Below are positions 39,474-49,097 of a stretch of DNA of 64,000 nt, in pieces. The stretch's first letter is position 1. Each line of letters opens with the position of its first letter. A program made the position numbers and the translations under genes. The stretch is from positions 1-64,000 of the forward strand of contig JAKVCR010000040.1 in the NCBI GenBank assembly GCA_022448985.1, given 5' to 3'. Under the pieces are notes generated by a model. That model saw only the letters and a list, made by a program, of their open reading frames with translations. It was not told the origin of the DNA and made no database searches. This DNA is from Roseibacillus sp. Lineage in GTDB: Bacteria > Verrucomicrobiota > Verrucomicrobiia > Verrucomicrobiales > Akkermansiaceae.

Positions 39474-42026
39474 GTGCAAATCATCTTACGTTTGTTTTCG
39501 CTGCTCTTCGCCATGATTCTTCTTCCGGTCTCGACTGCCGGCGCGACAGAGTGGGTGGACCTCTTTGACGGGAAAAGTACCAAGGGGTGGACCCCGCGTA
39601 GCAAGGTCTTGCGCTTTGAAGCCAAGAATGGGGTCCTGGAGCTGCACTCCAGGACCAATTGCTGGGTGACTACCGATATGGTGATGCGGGATTTCGAGGC
39701 GGAGCTGGAGGTGCTTCTGCCGGAGGATGCCCGGGAGGTGAATTTCAACTCCGGATTTGCCTACCGCTGTACGGGCAATCGTGGAAAGCCCAAGGGTTAT
39801 CAGTGTGAGATAGACCTTCAAAAACCGGCCGGGGTCTATGGCATCGGTCTGGGAGGATGGCTCTATCCGGGCAGGGAGCAGAACGAGGCTTATCGGGAAA
39901 AGGTCAAAGGATTGCTGAAGGAAAAGGACTGGAATCATTTTCGAGTCGTGGCACAGGGATCATTAGTTCGAACATACCTCAACGGTACGCTGATCGCGGA
40001 ACTGCACGAGAAACGGCAGCTTGCGGGCTACTTCGGGATTCAGCACCACGGCAAGGGAGGGACAGTCCGGTTTCGTAACATCCGGGCGCGGAGGATCTAT
40101 CCCAATATCCTCTGGATCACTGCCGAGGATATGAGCCCCTATCTCGGATGTTATGGCGATGAGTTCGCGACTACTCCGCATCTGGACCGATTTGCGAAGG
40201 AGAGCGTTCGCTATACCCGGGCCTTTGCTGCGGCGCCGGTCTGTTCTCCTTCCCGGGCCTGTCTCATCACGGGAGTGAGCACGGTCAGCCTGGGGGCCCA
40301 CCAGATGCGCTCGGCCTTTCCGATCCCGGACCGGGTGAAGGCTTTTCCCAGCTACCTGCGAAAGGCGGGTTACTTCACGAGTAATAATGTGAAGACGGAT
40401 TACAACAACGGGGCGACGCAGCGCCTGATTACGGAAGCGTGGCACGAGTCCAGTGGCCAGGCGCACTGGCGCAGCGATGAGCGCAAGGATGGTCAGCCCT
40501 TCTTTGCAGTGTTCAACGACATGAGCACCCACCAGTCCCGGACCACGGTGTGGCCGCACGAGGTATTCATAAGGGAAGTGCAGTCCAAGCTTCCCAAGGA
40601 AGAAATCCATGACCCGGCGAAGGTGCCACTGCCTCCATACTACCCGGATACTCCGGTGATCCGCAGGGAGTGGGCGCGGATGTACGATTGTGTGTCCGTG
40701 ATGGACAGGAACACCGGGCGTCTCCTGAGGGAGCTTGAGGAGGACGGTTTGGCCGACAATACCATTGTTTTCTTTTATTCGGATCATGGCACCGGGATGC
40801 CCCGGGGCAAAAGGATGCTGCATGATTCGGGGATGAGGGTGGCTCTCATGGTGCGCTTCCCCAAGCGCTACCAGCATCTTGCGCCTTCCCTGCCCGGGAC
40901 GGTGAATGAGGAACTCGTCAGTTTTGTGGACTTTCCCTCTACGGCCCTGAATCTGGCTGGGCTGGCGAAACCGGGCTACATGCAGGGGCGTAGTTTTCTG
41001 GGACTGAATCGCGATCCGGAGCCCGCTTATGTCTATGGCTGTCGTGACCGGGTCGATGAGGTCTTCGAATGCGCCCGCTCGCTGCGCAGCAGGAATTACC
41101 TCTATATCCGGAACTACCATCCGCATCTGAGCCACAACCAGCCCAGTGTCTTTTCGGACCTGGGTGGGACCCGGCAGGAGATCAGCCGTCTTGCGAAGGA
41201 CGATCCGCAGAGACTGAACAAGGTACAGATGGATTACGCGGGACCAGGCAAACCAGCCGAGGCCTTCTACGATTGTGATTCAGATCCGCACAATCTGGTC
41301 AATCTGCTGGAGGGCACGATGACTGCGGAGCAGCAGGAGGCTCTCCGGAAGCACCGCCGGGCTTATGAGGCCGAACGTACGCGCTTGCGGGATCCCGGAG
41401 CAATCCCGGAAAGCGAGATGTGGAAATGGGTCAGGAACGAGGGGAAACCCCTGCACGATATTCTTCTTGGGAAGAGCGATCACCAACCGAACCTGGAGGT
41501 GGCATGGAAAGCGGCAGACCTGGTTGGGCGGTCGAATTCTGCGGCCGCGCTCAAGCTGCTGCAGTCAGCCGATCCAAGTGAACGTTACTGGGCCATCCTG
41601 GCCCTGCGGGTCGGAGGCTACGAGGACAGGGGCCGCGTGGTGGACCATCTCGACGATATTTCTGCAGCGGTCAGGATCGAGGCGGCAGACTGGCTTGCTC
41701 AGGAGGGCAAGCACCGGGAGGTTGCCCTCGCTTGCCTGGCAAGAGAGCTCGTTCATGAGGATTGGTGGGTGGCCCTGCGGGCCTGTCGAGCGATCGAGTT
41801 GCTGGGCAAGGATGCCCGGGCGGCCCTGCCCTCCATGAAGAACCTCTACACGCGGAACCGGAACAAGAAAGGTGACGGCCCCTTCTATCTGGCATTTTCC
41901 GCGGGAGCCTTTCTGGACGGATTGGGGGAGGCCACCCAGCCGTGGGATTTTTCACCAGGTGCAGGGGCCTTCACGCCGGAACCAAAGAAAAAACAGGATC
42001 GCGACCGGGCACGGATAGGAAAGTGA
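39474..42026 (+). CDS. DUF1080 (3-keto-disaccharide hydrolase-type) domain fused to sulfatase with C-terminal HEAT-like repeats
   Basis: WVDLFDGKSTKGWTPRSK...YGIGLGGWLYPGR (DUF1080) followed by NILWITAEDMSPYLGCYGDEFATTPHLDRFAKES, VCSPSRACLITG, VFFYSDHGTGMPRGKRMLHDSG. Confidence 0.9.
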   Translation: MQIILRLFSLLFAMILLPVSTAGATEWVDLFDGKSTKGWTPRSKVLRFEAKNGVLELHSRTNCWVTTDMVMRDFEAELEVLLPEDAREVNFNSGFAYRCTGNRGKPKGYQCEIDLQKPAGVYGIGLGGWLYPGREQNEAYREKVKGLLKEKDWNHFRVVAQGSLVRTYLNGTLIAELHEKRQLAGYFGIQHHGKGGTVRFRNIRARRIYPNILWITAEDMSPYLGCYGDEFATTPHLDRFAKESVRYTRAFAAAPVCSPSRACLITGVSTVSLGAHQMRSAFPIPDRVKAFPSYLRKAGYFTSNNVKTDYNNGATQRLITEAWHESSGQAHWRSDERKDGQPFFAVFNDMSTHQSRTTVWPHEVFIREVQSKLPKEEIHDPAKVPLPPYYPDTPVIRREWARMYDCVSVMDRNTGRLLRELEEDGLADNTIVFFYSDHGTGMPRGKRMLHDSGMRVALMVRFPKRYQHLAPSLPGTVNEELVSFVDFPSTALNLAGLAKPGYMQGRSFLGLNRDPEPAYVYGCRDRVDEVFECARSLRSRNYLYIRNYHPHLSHNQPSVFSDLGGTRQEISRLAKDDPQRLNKVQMDYAGPGKPAEAFYDCDSDPHNLVNLLEGTMTAEQQEALRKHRRAYEAERTRLRDPGAIPESEMWKWVRNEGKPLHDILLGKSDHQPNLEVAWKAADLVGRSNSAAALKLLQSADPSERYWAILALRVGGYEDRGRVVDHLDDISAAVRIEAADWLAQEGKHREVALACLARELVHEDWWVALRACRAIELLGKDARAALPSMKNLYTRNRNKKGDGPFYLAFSAGAFLDGLGEATQPWDFSPGAGAFTPEPKKKQDRDRARIGK

Positions 42027-42056
42027 CTCCGGCTGTGCGACAAATCCAGCGAGGGC

Positions 42057-42896
42057 CTATTTCTCGGGGTAGGAAGGCTCGGCCCGGAAGGCCGCCAGTG
42101 GTTTTCCGGCGGACCACCCCATTGAGGCCACCAGCGTACCTGGGAGGGTAGTTCTGTCCTTCGGGCTGAACTCGGAGCGGGTTCCAGTAATGAGGTAGCT
42201 ACCGTCCGGTTGGCGGATGGCCTTCTGGGCGGGTTCGGAGGTGATCTGACCGTCTTCGCTGAAGAAGTAAACCTCGCCGGGATTCCCCGAGGAACCTTTT
42301 GCAGGTCGCACCCGGATCACCACGGGAGTTTCGTTCGCTTGTGACTCGAGGGAGACTTTCCAAAGATCAGTTTTGCGGGCGAGAGCGTCGCGTTCCCTCG
42401 CGATGGCAGCGGCCCATCTGGGATGAGGCATGGTCTCCCTGGCCCGGTTGACCCGGAGTGTGAGGCTACGGGTAGCGAAACCCGGGTGGCATTCCTTGTG
42501 ACAGGCCATCCAGGCCAGTTCCCCGGTGAGTGTGAGGGAATTACCCAGGAGCTTCTTCGGTGGGGTGATGACCACGGGAAGGAAAAGTTCACGGCGGAAC
42601 CCATGAGCCGGGTGGCCTGCCATGTCGACGACCTCCGGGGTAGGCCAGGCGATTTCGCCTGCATGGAATCCCTCCGGTAGGCGCCATTTGACGGAGGTGG
42701 GCAGACCTACGATGCCCGGGTACTTCCAGTAGGTGTGGTAGTGCTTGTCCGGAAGGATATGGAGGGCGACTGTAAAGGGGACCCCGGGTTGGACGGACTC
42801 CACTTCGGAGACAAACTGGATATCCGCGCCCGCCGCCTGGACCGGCAGGGGCAGGGAGAGCAGCAGGGCTGCGAAGAGAGGAATCAGGGTCTTCAT
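42057..42896 (-). CDS. Secreted DsbD N-terminal-like (thiol:disulfide interchange) protein
   Basis: Signal peptide MKTLIPLFAALLLSLPLPVQAAG; HTYWKYPGIVGLPTSVKWRLPEGFHAGEIAWPTPE, ACHKECHPG. Confidence 0.82.
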   Translation of the reverse strand: MKTLIPLFAALLLSLPLPVQAAGADIQFVSEVESVQPGVPFTVALHILPDKHYHTYWKYPGIVGLPTSVKWRLPEGFHAGEIAWPTPEVVDMAGHPAHGFRRELFLPVVITPPKKLLGNSLTLTGELAWMACHKECHPGFATRSLTLRVNRARETMPHPRWAAAIARERDALARKTDLWKVSLESQANETPVVIRVRPAKGSSGNPGEVYFFSEDGQITSEPAQKAIRQPDGSYLITGTRSEFSPKDRTTLPGTLVASMGWSAGKPLAAFRAEPSYPEK

Positions 42897-42913
42897 GGCT
42901 GAGAGACTGGCCG

Positions 42914-44305
42914 CTATTGCTCCCACTTGAATTTCCAGAGGGGAGATGGGGTGTGGGCTGCCTTGAAGATTTTCCGGACGCGGGTAATGAGTTCAGGATT
43001 CTGGGTCGCAAGGTTGTTGGTCTCAGCACGGTCGCTTTCCAGGTCGTAGATTTCGACGGGGGCATCCTGCCCCTTCCGGTTGACCTGGTTCTGAACGGCC
43101 TTCCACTTGCCGATCCGGGCGGCTCGCTTGCCCCCGCCTTCGAAGAACTCCCAGTAGAGATATTCGTGCTGTTTCTGTTTCTTACCCAGGAGAGTGGGAA
43201 GGAAACTGATGCCATCAAGATTTTGCGGTGTTTCCGTGCCTGCCAGTTCGCAGAAGGTAGGAAAGAGGTCCCAATGGGCTGAAATATGATCACTGGTCGA
43301 TCCTGCCTTTACCATCCCCGGCCAGCGGACGAGAAGGGGACAGCGGATGCCTCCCTCGTAGAGGTCGCGTTTGTGTCCCCGCAGGCCTCCGCTGGAATTG
43401 AAGTAGTTGGGCATGTGGCCGCCCTCCTTGTGGGGACCATTGTCTGAGCTGAGAAGGACGATAGTGTTCTTTTCAATCCCGTGCTTTTCAAGGGATTCAA
43501 GGACGCGGCCAATCCCAACGTCAAGCGCAGTCATCATCCCCGCAAACTGAGCAGCCGGATTCTTGGCGAAGGGCTTGTTGTTGCCATAGCGCCCCACCTT
43601 GTTCTCGAATTCAGGGAATTTCTTGCGGAAGGGAGCGGCGTATTTCTCCGGAACATGCATGGCGGCGTGCGGGATGGTGACCGGGAGAAAGCAGAAAAAC
43701 GGACCCTTGTGCTGGGCATCGATCCATTCCACGGCCCGGTCCATGATGAGATCATGCGCGTAGGTTTTTCCATCGAGCTTTATTTTCCGGAGGTCGTCAA
43801 AAAGCCAGGTGGGGTAATAGGTGTGAGCATTGCGCTGGCAGTTGTAGCCGAAGAAGCGGTCGAAGCCCTGGTGGATGGGATCGCCTTCCGAACCAGGATT
43901 GCCCAGGCCCCACTTTCCGAAGGCACTCGTGGCATAACCGGCCTTTTTCAGTGCCTCCGCGATGGTGAAGGTTGAGGCGGGAATAGGGAACTGTCCTACC
44001 GGTCGAATCTCTCTGTTCCCGCGACTGGCGGTGTGTCCGGTGTGGAGACCGGACATGATCACGCTCCGCGTGGGAGCGCAGACCGTCGACCCGGCGTAGT
44101 GGTTGGTGAACTTCATCCCCTCCCTGGCGAGGCGATCGATATTGGGGGTCTGGAACTTTTCCTGTCCGTAGCAGGAGAGGTCTCCGTAGCCGGCATCATC
44201 AAGGAGGATGTAGATGATGTTGGGCTGCTGGTTCGCTGCCGAGGGAGTTACCAGGAAGGTGGATGCCAGGGCGGCAAGGAAAAGGACAGGGAGGCGGGTG
44301 TGCAT
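42914..44305 (-). CDS. Sulfatase (Cys-type)
   Basis: PNIIYILLDDAGYGDLSCYGQEKFQTPNIDRLAREGMKFTNHYAGSTVCAPTRSVIMSGLHTGH. Confidence 0.94.
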   Translation of the reverse strand: MHTRLPVLFLAALASTFLVTPSAANQQPNIIYILLDDAGYGDLSCYGQEKFQTPNIDRLAREGMKFTNHYAGSTVCAPTRSVIMSGLHTGHTASRGNREIRPVGQFPIPASTFTIAEALKKAGYATSAFGKWGLGNPGSEGDPIHQGFDRFFGYNCQRNAHTYYPTWLFDDLRKIKLDGKTYAHDLIMDRAVEWIDAQHKGPFFCFLPVTIPHAAMHVPEKYAAPFRKKFPEFENKVGRYGNNKPFAKNPAAQFAGMMTALDVGIGRVLESLEKHGIEKNTIVLLSSDNGPHKEGGHMPNYFNSSGGLRGHKRDLYEGGIRCPLLVRWPGMVKAGSTSDHISAHWDLFPTFCELAGTETPQNLDGISFLPTLLGKKQKQHEYLYWEFFEGGGKRAARIGKWKAVQNQVNRKGQDAPVEIYDLESDRAETNNLATQNPELITRVRKIFKAAHTPSPLWKFKWEQ

Positions 44306-44428
44306 GGAGAGAGGGTTACGGTCGGGCCGGGATCATTCATTCACCATCCTCAAATGCAAGAAATCAAGGGGGATAAGATAGCTCGGACTTCTTTCGGCAG
44401 AAAACCGGAATACGGAGGCCGGACCGCC

Positions 44429-45697
44429 TCAGCCCTCGACGGTTATAAGTGATTTCTCAATCGTGTTGCGTCCGGATTTGCGGAACGGACGTGGCATTGG
44501 CTGGGCATTGCCCCTGTTGTCAATGGTGCGACAGGAGATGGTGTATTTTCCAGGAGCCATGCCCTTCAGCAGCGTTGCCCAATGGGCGATGGTGTAGCGC
44601 ATTGGCCAGTGTGTCGGTTTGCCTTCCGCAGTAAAAAAACGCACATCCGCGGGCAATTTACCTTCGGGCAGACCGCCACCCCACTTGTCCGGTGGTGGCA
44701 GGATTGTGGCATCCTGCCACGGGGCTTTGGTATAGTAAGGGTCATCCTTGGGCCAGTCCTCGTCCGGCCGGGGGTTGATCCAGACCTGCACTTTTCCCAG
44801 TCCGCCCACGCCGACTTGCGCCAGGCCGGTCAGCGGAATCGGCGAGCCGGCCTTCACTCGGGTCGGGTTGTAGATGAATCGACACATGGTTTTCATCCAG
44901 CTGTCGATATCATTGTTACCACTGGCGTAGGTGTCATTGGCAGCAGGCGCGTTTGTCAGAACGACGGACTTCAGCCACTTGACTGATTTAAACCCGTAGG
45001 CGTCGGGCACGATCATTCTTACCGGTCCGCCGCGTTCACCGCTCAGCCATTCGCCGTTAAGCTTGTAGCACAGGATCACCGGGTGGTCGCCGGGGGGATC
45101 CTCCAGCACCCTGCCAATGGGAAGGGAACTACGGAAAATCTGCTTCGGATCCTCATTGTGGTGACCGTAATAGAAGACCCGGCGAATATTGGCGGAGGGC
45201 TTGGCTGCCCAGATCACGTCGCGCAGGGGCACCCCTTCCCACAGCCCCATTCCAAGGGGTGTCGCGAGATTGTTGCAGGTCATCACCTTGAGGAACCGTG
45301 TTGGGCATTCGCCGGCAAGTTTCAGGAGACTCTTGAAATCAAGTGCGGTACCTTTCTCTCTGGAGAGCGGGTTGTCCACCCGGGCCTTGGTTTCGCTGTC
45401 GGGGATCACATCGAGTTTCCAGCTGTTCCTCTCCATCCCGATTGCCAGCCGTTTTTCCGGGGGCAGTTTATATGGCGGAGGGTTTCCTCGCTCAACGGTC
45501 TCGAATTCCCCGGGATGAGTCAGGTACTCAAGGTCGGCAATGGTTTCTGCAAGGATGTCCCGGTCTGTGTCCCGGGCCTCCAGGAGGGAGGGGTAACCCA
45601 TGGCGGCAAATCCAACTGTCCCGAGGCGCATGAAATAACGCCGGGTTACTTCCAGGTGCTGCTGGCAAATGTCGCGGGAGAGTGGCGGGTTCTGCAT
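44429..45697 (-). CDS. Molybdopterin-dependent oxidoreductase (sulfite oxidase/YedY superfamily)
   Basis: VTRRYFMRLGTVGFAAMG (twin-Arg-like leader), TCNNLATPLGMGLWEGVPLRDVIWAAKP, GGPVRMIVPDAYGFKSVKWLKSVVL, C-terminal Mo-co dimerisation-like region (GLAQVGVGGLGKVQVWI). Confidence 0.87.
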   Translation of the reverse strand: MQNPPLSRDICQQHLEVTRRYFMRLGTVGFAAMGYPSLLEARDTDRDILAETIADLEYLTHPGEFETVERGNPPPYKLPPEKRLAIGMERNSWKLDVIPDSETKARVDNPLSREKGTALDFKSLLKLAGECPTRFLKVMTCNNLATPLGMGLWEGVPLRDVIWAAKPSANIRRVFYYGHHNEDPKQIFRSSLPIGRVLEDPPGDHPVILCYKLNGEWLSGERGGPVRMIVPDAYGFKSVKWLKSVVLTNAPAANDTYASGNNDIDSWMKTMCRFIYNPTRVKAGSPIPLTGLAQVGVGGLGKVQVWINPRPDEDWPKDDPYYTKAPWQDATILPPPDKWGGGLPEGKLPADVRFFTAEGKPTHWPMRYTIAHWATLLKGMAPGKYTISCRTIDNRGNAQPMPRPFRKSGRNTIEKSLITVEG

Positions 45698-45861
45698 TGG
45701 AATGATCTCCTGAATGTTTTTCAGCTGCGTGTGCGCAGAGGGTGACGATCGTGCTCGGGCCAAGTTTGCTCATTCATCGTCCCTGCGTGCAATAAATGAA
45801 GAGAGGAGCAGAACAGGAACACCAGGATTGCTCCATTCCTCCTGCTGGTTCAAACTTGGGC

Positions 45862-46074
45862 ATGGTGATCGAAATCGAATACTGCGCTCAGTGAAACTAT
45901 CTTCCGGAAGCCGAGCGTGTCTCGGCCGAGATCAGGGAAAAGACCGGGGAAGAGGTGTCTCTCGTGGCGGGTGGTGGTGGTATCTTCGAGGTGCGGCGGG
46001 ATGGGGAGCTGCTCTACACCAAGGCCCGGACCGGCGGATTTCCCAAACGAGGGGAAGCAGCATCGTTGTTCTGA
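45862..46074 (+). CDS. SelW/Rdx-family candidate selenoprotein with in-frame UGA (Sec at codon 11, 45892-45894)
   Basis: Reading through the TGA gives MVIEIEYCAQ(U)NYLPEAERVSAEIREKTGEEVSLVAGGGGIFEVRRDGELLYTKARTGGFPKRGEAASLF. IEYC-x-x-U/C, the Gly-rich GGGGIFEV strand, DGELLYTK and GGFP are SelW/Rdx (SelT/SelW/SelH-like) hallmarks. Absent from the ORF track because of the TGA. Confidence 0.9.
45910..45926 (+). promoter_or_regulatory. Candidate bacterial SECIS hairpin downstream of the UGA
   Basis: GCCGAG-CGTGT-CTCGGC: perfect 6-bp stem, 5-nt loop with G at position 2, loop starting 22 nt after the last base of the UGA. Confidence 0.75.
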
Positions 46075-46077
46075 GGC

Positions 46078-46848
46078 CTACCTGGGAACAGGGGACTTAG
46101 GGCGGCTGGGGTGGTCCTGGTTGCGGACACGGAGGTCGTTCAGAGCATTGCGCAGCTTGTTGAATGTCGTGTGAAATTCTTCGTCGCTCATTTTTTCCGA
46201 GTTCACCACCCACTCGGCAAGGCGGTCATCGAATTCCCCCGCTTCCCCACTCAGTGATTCGTTCTGGGCCACAAAGGAGTTCATGCGCCAGAGATTCTGG
46301 ACCTGCATGAGAGCGATGAGACGTTTCTCCCGGGCCCGCTCGGGGAGCCCCTTCTGGGCCTCAGCCTTGTTGCGTGCTATGCGCTGTGCGGTAGTGCGTT
46401 CCCGGAGGAGGCGTTCGCGCTCCTTCGGGTCAGTGGTGTTTCGTAACGTATCGCTGAACTTCTTCCGGGACTCGGCGGAGTCGAACTCGGTCCTGTATAG
46501 TTCGCGCAGTCCCTTCAACTCGTTGCGGGCCTGAACCGAGATTGTAGTCATAAGTCCCTGCCGCTTGGACTTCTCAGGGACGGATCCAAATTCTCCATTC
46601 TCCTGAATCTCCTCCCCGGGCTTGCTCTTCGACTTGCGCGGACCCCCGGTAGCGTTGTCCCCGGAAGAGCTGGAGGGATGGCCGGAGGATTTCGCGATGT
46701 GAGTTGTGTTCTTTTTTCCGGATCCCACATCCTCTTTTTCGTCAGAGAGTACGAACTTCGTGATGCCGATGGCCAGCCCGCCAAGAAGAACGATGCCCAA
46801 GCCGGACAGGATGAAAGGGTTGAGGAGTATCTTTGAGGGCTGGGACAT
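46078..46848 (-). CDS. Single-TM coiled-coil protein of unknown function
   Basis: MSQPSKILLNPFILSGLGIVLLGGLAIGITKFVL; charged linker then helical domain. Confidence 0.65.
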   Translation of the reverse strand: MSQPSKILLNPFILSGLGIVLLGGLAIGITKFVLSDEKEDVGSGKKNTTHIAKSSGHPSSSSGDNATGGPRKSKSKPGEEIQENGEFGSVPEKSKRQGLMTTISVQARNELKGLRELYRTEFDSAESRKKFSDTLRNTTDPKERERLLRERTTAQRIARNKAEAQKGLPERAREKRLIALMQVQNLWRMNSFVAQNESLSGEAGEFDDRLAEWVVNSEKMSDEEFHTTFNKLRNALNDLRVRNQDHPSRPKSPVPR

Positions 46849-47016
46849 GGTTCTCAAAGAAAGAACGAATTTCAGGCAGGACAACTAATTTTTCGGCAGG
46901 AGGATGCCTCAGGAAGGTCCATTTTCCAGAGGAATGGGACCCCGGCGTGAATATTTGTGAAGGTCCCGGGCAGTGCGATGGGGCCTGTGTCGACGGAGGA
47001 GTCTATCGCTTGCGGG

Positions 47017-48147
47017 TCATTCCTGCCGCAAGCTCCAGCTCGGAAGCTTCATGAGCTCACCACCCTTGAGCGCGGACTCGTGGGCGAGGATTCCAGTGCA
47101 GGTGATATTGGCAGACTCCACTGCATTGGGATAGGCATCCTCCTCCGTGATGAGCATGTTGACAAACTGGTGGGCGAGGTGCGGGTGGGATCCGCCATGG
47201 CCGGCTCCCTGGGTGAAAGAGAGATGCTCCTCTCCCGAATCTCCGCCGTAAACACCACCGGTGGTGAAAGGAGCGACTTCGTCCGGAAGCAGGTGGCCGA
47301 AGTCCGGACACTCGACTTCCTCGGGGATCTCGGGCTCAGGTTTCTTAGCGGTGTGAACCACCAGCGGCTTGCCCTCGATGAGGGGCCATTCCACTGATTT
47401 TTTTTCTCCGTAGACTTCAAAGGATTCCCGGTATTGCCGGGCCACGTCAAAGAGGGAGCGATAGACGAATCCGGTGAGATCACTGTTTCGGAACCTGATG
47501 TGGCAGCTTTCCACTGCGAAGGGAGAGTTATAGCATTCGTGCATTTCTTCGCGGATGGTCCCAGAGGGGAAGCAGGAGACGTATTCGGCTTCTCCCCGGG
47601 TGAGACCTAGTACGGGCCCGACACAGTGAGTGGCATAGTGCATGGGAGGAAGACCGGGCCAGTAGCCGGGCCATCCATCCATATCCTGCTGATGGGAAGC
47701 CTTGAGGTATTGCACCTTGCCCAACTCCCCACTGTCGTAGAGATGCTTCATATAGAGGAACTCGCGGGCATAGACCACGGTCTCCATCATCATGTACTTC
47801 AGACCATTGGCCTTGGAAAGGCGGACGATCTCTTCGCATTCCTTCAGGCTGGTAGCCATGGGGACCGTGCAGGCCACGTGTTTACCGGCTTCGAGGGCGG
47901 CGATGGACTGCTCTCCGTGATTAGGAATGGGCGTATTGATATGTACTGCGGTGATCTCCGGATCGCGGAGGACATCATCGTAATCTTGATATCGCTTCTC
48001 CACTCCGTATTTGTCGCCGATCTCGTTGAGGCTTTCCTCCGTGCGCTGGCAGATGGCGTACATGTTCGCCTGTGGATGGCGCTGGTAGATGGGAATGAAC
48101 TCGGCACCGAAACCGAGGCCGACAATAGCGATATTTACCTGAGACAT
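47017..48147 (-). CDS. Gfo/Idh/MocA-family oxidoreductase
   Basis: MSQVNIAIVGLGFGAEFIPIYQRHPQANMYAICQRTEES...AVHINTPIPNHGEQSIAALEAGKHVACTVPMA. Confidence 0.93.
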   Translation of the reverse strand: MSQVNIAIVGLGFGAEFIPIYQRHPQANMYAICQRTEESLNEIGDKYGVEKRYQDYDDVLRDPEITAVHINTPIPNHGEQSIAALEAGKHVACTVPMATSLKECEEIVRLSKANGLKYMMMETVVYAREFLYMKHLYDSGELGKVQYLKASHQQDMDGWPGYWPGLPPMHYATHCVGPVLGLTRGEAEYVSCFPSGTIREEMHECYNSPFAVESCHIRFRNSDLTGFVYRSLFDVARQYRESFEVYGEKKSVEWPLIEGKPLVVHTAKKPEPEIPEEVECPDFGHLLPDEVAPFTTGGVYGGDSGEEHLSFTQGAGHGGSHPHLAHQFVNMLITEEDAYPNAVESANITCTGILAHESALKGGELMKLPSWSLRQE

Positions 48148-48470
48148 GCGTGCGTTTGTTGAATTTCCTGCTGCCCGGCATCGAACAGGGAAGGGCTACT
48201 GGTGGCTAGAAAAAACGTAAGGCCTGGACCAGGGATGATTCAGCAAGTCCAACTGGCCCAGAGGGAAGGCGGCGCAGAGGTGCCGCCGATGAGGCAGGTC
48301 GCAGTGGGTCTCATGCTGGGCGGCCTTGGATAAAGTAGCATGATAGTATCCTGGCCTTTCGGGATCGAGGGCAGGCCATAAAATCCAGGCCGGAAGTTCG
48401 TGGCGGATGGAGAGTTGGATGATTCCTGTGCTGCCCTTCCGCGGTTCCTCCTGCCGGGTGTGGGAAAGCC

Positions 48471-49097
48471 TCAGGGGGTCACGACCCGGCAGGGGGTGGT
48501 ATGAATGGCAGCTGTAATTTTCTGCGGGGAGGTCTTGGCAGGATTGAAAACCACGATGGCCTTGCCGCTCTTGTGGCAGACGGTTTCGATCCCTGTTACA
48601 CCCGGATCCGTAAGGATTGCGGTCTCCACCGTGGCGGCTAGTTTCGCGGTGGTCAGGCCCCTGAGGGAGAAGGTCGCCTGCTCGCCAGTCACCTGGTAGC
48701 CGGAGCCAGTGATGATGTTTCGTAATTGCGCCCTTGTCACCTTGTCGGGGGCATGCCGCAGGGCGATCCGACCCGGCTCATGACGTGCATTTGTGATTTG
48801 CACGCCTTCCAAGCCAGCAAGGACACCAGTGATCTTGCGGGCGGCGGCGGTATCGGTAACTCCCTTTAGAACGAATACGACTTTCGTCCCCGTGCAGCAG
48901 AGTTTGGCACAACCGGCGGGGCAGGGCCTGACCGTGCCCGCAAAGAGGGAGGCCCGGCCGGGTAGCTTGCAGAGGGGACAGCTCTTTGTCTCGGTGATGG
49001 CAGTCTTCCCGGCAGGTGCGGACGCCGTTTCCTTCTCTTCTGCCACGGCGAGCGCCGCGACCAGAAGAGGGAGAGGAAGGCGGAGAAGTGTTCTCAC
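48471..49097 (-). CDS. Secreted protein with two HMA-like (heavy-metal-associated) repeats
   Basis: Signal peptide; KVVFVLKGVTDTAAARKITGVLAGLEGV and ATFSLRGLTTAKLAATVETAILTDPGVTGIETV...KAIVVFNPAKTSPQKI; Cys-rich N-terminal stretch CPLC...CPAGCAKLCC. Confidence 0.6.
   Translation of the reverse strand: MRTLLRLPLPLLVAALAVAEEKETASAPAGKTAITETKSCPLCKLPGRASLFAGTVRPCPAGCAKLCCTGTKVVFVLKGVTDTAAARKITGVLAGLEGVQITNARHEPGRIALRHAPDKVTRAQLRNIITGSGYQVTGEQATFSLRGLTTAKLAATVETAILTDPGVTGIETVCHKSGKAIVVFNPAKTSPQKITAAIHTTPCRVVTP

Noticed and set aside
39963-41135. 390-aa minus-strand ORF antisense to the DUF1080-sulfatase gene
   Set aside because: The sulfatase on the + strand is unambiguous; the antisense frame has no domain signature.
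45892-45894. Alternative explanation of the SelW TGA as a pseudogene or sequencing error
   Set aside because: Not excluded, but disfavoured: the TGA is exactly at the CxxU position, the rest of the frame is intact to a natural stop, and a SECIS-like hairpin follows. It remains a testable alternative.
45714-46174. Plus-strand ORFs 45714-46100 and 45917-46174
   Set aside because: Out of frame with the SelW-like read-through and showing no family resemblance; explained by the hidden Sec gene in frame 1.
46833-47054. 73-aa plus-strand ORF with Cys pattern CEGPGQCDGAC
   Set aside because: TTG start inside a divergent gene's 5' end and overlap with the 3' end of the Gfo/Idh/MocA gene; no domain match, probably chance.
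48148-48470. 324-bp gap upstream of the Gfo/Idh/MocA gene; a - strand frame stays open (...RHELPAWILWPALDPERPGYYHATLSKAAQHETHCDLPH...)
   Set aside because: No ATG/GTG/TTG start in the frame and no recognisable family; not matched to a known riboswitch by eye.
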